DNA from: Phenylobacterium sp. CCH9-H3
Lineage (GTDB): Bacteria; Pseudomonadota; Alphaproteobacteria; Caulobacterales; Caulobacteraceae
Assembly (NCBI RefSeq): GCF_001557235.1
Contig: NZ_LSJI01000015.1
Location: 1-23,689, forward strand
Length of the DNA stretch: 23,689 nucleotides
Direction of reading: 5' to 3'
In this document: positions 22,814-23,689 of the stretch, piece by piece
Numbering within the stretch: position 1 is the stretch's first letter
Layout: every line of letters starts with the position of its first letter
Program-made: the position numbers and the translations under genes
The notes under the pieces: generated by a model
What the model was told of the DNA's origin: nothing
What the model saw: only the letters and a program-made list of their open reading frames with translations
Databases searched by the model: none

Positions 22814-23521
22814 TCAGGCGGCGGCTTTGCGCACGCGGCGCTTGCGGCGGAAGCTGTAGATCAGGAGCCAGCCGCCGGTCGCGGCGGTGGCGACGGCCAT
22901 CCAGGTGAAGATCCGGATCAGCGGGTTGTTCACGTCCTGGCGGTCGTCGTAGTCCATGATGTGGAACATCCAGACGAAGTCGAACGTGCGCCACAGGTCG
23001 TGGCGACGCGACACGAGTTCCCCCGTGAATGGCGAGATGTAGAAGGTGGGCCGCCAGGCGCCTTCGAACTCCACCCGCCACAGCGGCATCGGCCGGGTCT
23101 GGACCTCAAGCGGCGCCTTGGTCAGCAGCTCGGCGCTCACCACGTCGCCGTCCTCGGCGAACAGGGCCTTGGCGCGGGCCCGGACCTGAGCCTCGTTCAG
23201 CGGCGACAGCTTCTGGCCGGTGCGGGCGTCGAAGAGCGCCTTGCCCTCCTCGGCGTCGACTACATAGACGGGCCGCCCCAGTTGGCTCTCCAGCCGTGCG
23301 GACCTCAGGCCCGGCGCGAGATGAGCCAGATGCGCCGGCTCGACCAGTCCCTCGAAGGACAGCGGCTGCACCAACGGCGCCTTCACCAGGCGATCCCCGT
23401 GGATGATGTCGATGTGGACCGCCGTCATGTAGATCCCGCTGAGGGTCCAGAAGACGGCCTGGATCGCCACGACGAGCGCGATCCACTTGTGGGTCGTCCG
23501 CGCGAGGGCTGGCCAGCGCAT
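22814..23521 (-). CDS. PepSY-domain inner-membrane protein (first of tandem pair)
   Basis: This 235-aa protein has the same plan as the next gene. An N-terminal helix with HKW (HKWIALVVAIQAVFWTLSGI) is followed by a periplasmic PepSY-like part with PVYVVDAEEGKALFDARTG, MPLWRVEFEG and FTGELVSRRHD. HIMDYDDRQDVNNPLI then leads into a second helix (about 203-225) and an Arg/Lys-rich tail. The ATG has AAAGGA about 5 nt upstream. It follows the TonB-dependent receptor gene across a 70-bp gap with a hairpin. The likely role is handling or reduction of an imported metal chelate at the inner membrane; the ligand is unknown. Confidence 0.85.
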   Translation of the reverse strand: MRWPALARTTHKWIALVVAIQAVFWTLSGIYMTAVHIDIIHGDRLVKAPLVQPLSFEGLVEPAHLAHLAPGLRSARLESQLGRPVYVVDAEEGKALFDARTGQKLSPLNEAQVRARAKALFAEDGDVVSAELLTKAPLEVQTRPMPLWRVEFEGAWRPTFYISPFTGELVSRRHDLWRTFDFVWMFHIMDYDDRQDVNNPLIRIFTWMAVATAATGGWLLIYSFRRKRRVRKAAA

Positions 23522-23545
23522 CTTGTCCTTTCAATACGTTTCGTG

Positions 23546-23580
23546 GGCGCCGACCAGGGGATTGTGGTCCGGCCGGCGCC
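23546..23580 (-). terminator. Intercistronic hairpin between the TonB-dependent receptor and PepSY genes
   Basis: The outer arms GGCGCCG (23546-23552) and CGGCGCC (23574-23580) pair, with inner arms ACCA (23553-23556) and TGGT (23565-23568) and a 5-nt bulge. It follows the receptor stop by about 11 nt on the minus strand. Without a U tract it is more likely a partial terminator or mRNA-processing/stability element that sets different levels of receptor and PepSY protein. Confidence 0.4.
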
Positions 23581-23591
23581 TGCTGTGCGGC

Positions 23592-23689
23592 CTAGAATGT
23601 GTACTGCAGCCGCACATAGCCCCGACGACCCAGGAGGTCGTAGGTCATGGTGTCGGTGTTGGCGTCGGTCCAGCTCTGGATGAACGGCG
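23592..23689 (-). CDS. TonB-dependent receptor, C-terminal end (partial)
   Basis: Only the last 32 codons are inside the window; the gene continues beyond the right edge. The end reads DTMTYDLLGRRGYVRLQYTF followed by TAG. It is a final beta strand with alternating hydrophobic residues and a terminal Phe, the signal recognised by the outer-membrane assembly machinery and typical of TonB-dependent receptors. The two PepSY genes downstream on the same strand support this call, since that trio commonly occurs together. The transported ligand cannot be judged from this fragment. Confidence 0.65.
   Translation of the reverse strand, partial: PFIQSWTDANTDTMTYDLLGRRGYVRLQYTF

Noticed and set aside
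1..23689. CRISPR arrays, insertion-sequence transposases and rRNA genes
   Set aside because: No regularly spaced repeats, transposase or integrase motifs, or rRNA sequence were seen on either strand.

Overview
The window is GC-rich, densely packed bacterial DNA. Its mix of a TonB-dependent receptor with PepSY membrane proteins, a HutC-type regulator, a periplasmic S1/P1 nuclease and frequent GTG/TTG starts suggests an alphaproteobacterium of the Caulobacterales type (Caulobacter/Phenylobacterium-like). That assignment is an inference from gene content and base composition; no rRNA or other marker gene is present.

Region 1 (81-15358) is a compact biosynthetic-looking locus. It starts with three tandem paralogous small proteins (63-65 aa, each with its own strong ribosome binding site) lying downstream of, and on the same strand as, a PaaK-like adenylate-forming ligase. 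Thirteen further genes or gene partners follow in alternating divergent and convergent blocks: GT1-type glycosyltransferase + radical SAM protein; GNAT + aldose-1-epimerase-like protein; methyltransferase + BtpA-family protein + SIS protein; clavaminate-synthase-like Fe/2-oxoglutarate oxygenase + fold-type I PLP aminotransferase; acyl carrier protein + AMP ligase; SDR epimerase + GNAT. Genes within a block are coupled (ATGA-type overlaps or 2-3 nt gaps), convergent blocks overlap at their stop codons, and four short divergent gaps must hold most promoters. The content implies a product or modification built from sugar, amino acid and carrier-bound acyl chemistry. I recognise no described pathway, and there is no transporter in the window.

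Region 2 (15359-16483) is decayed DNA: a mutated, internally deleted copy of part of the downstream nuclease gene, then the C-terminal end of a short-chain dehydrogenase, then unassigned sequence. Region 3 (16484-20438) holds an intact secreted S1/P1 zinc nuclease coupled to two unknown genes (one a three-helix membrane protein with a Gly-rich N terminus and C-terminal coiled coil). Converging on them is a two-gene unit encoding a Lys/Ala-rich small protein and a predicted outer-membrane barrel. The function of this module is unknown.

Region 4 (20439-21209) is gene-poor debris with a tRNA-3'-end-like remnant and a truncated DUF305-type membrane protein. Region 5 (21210-23689), all on the minus strand, reads as a TonB-dependent receptor (only its C terminus is in the window), two tandem PepSY membrane proteins and a HutC-family repressor. 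This looks like an outer-membrane uptake and reductase unit with a possible local regulator.
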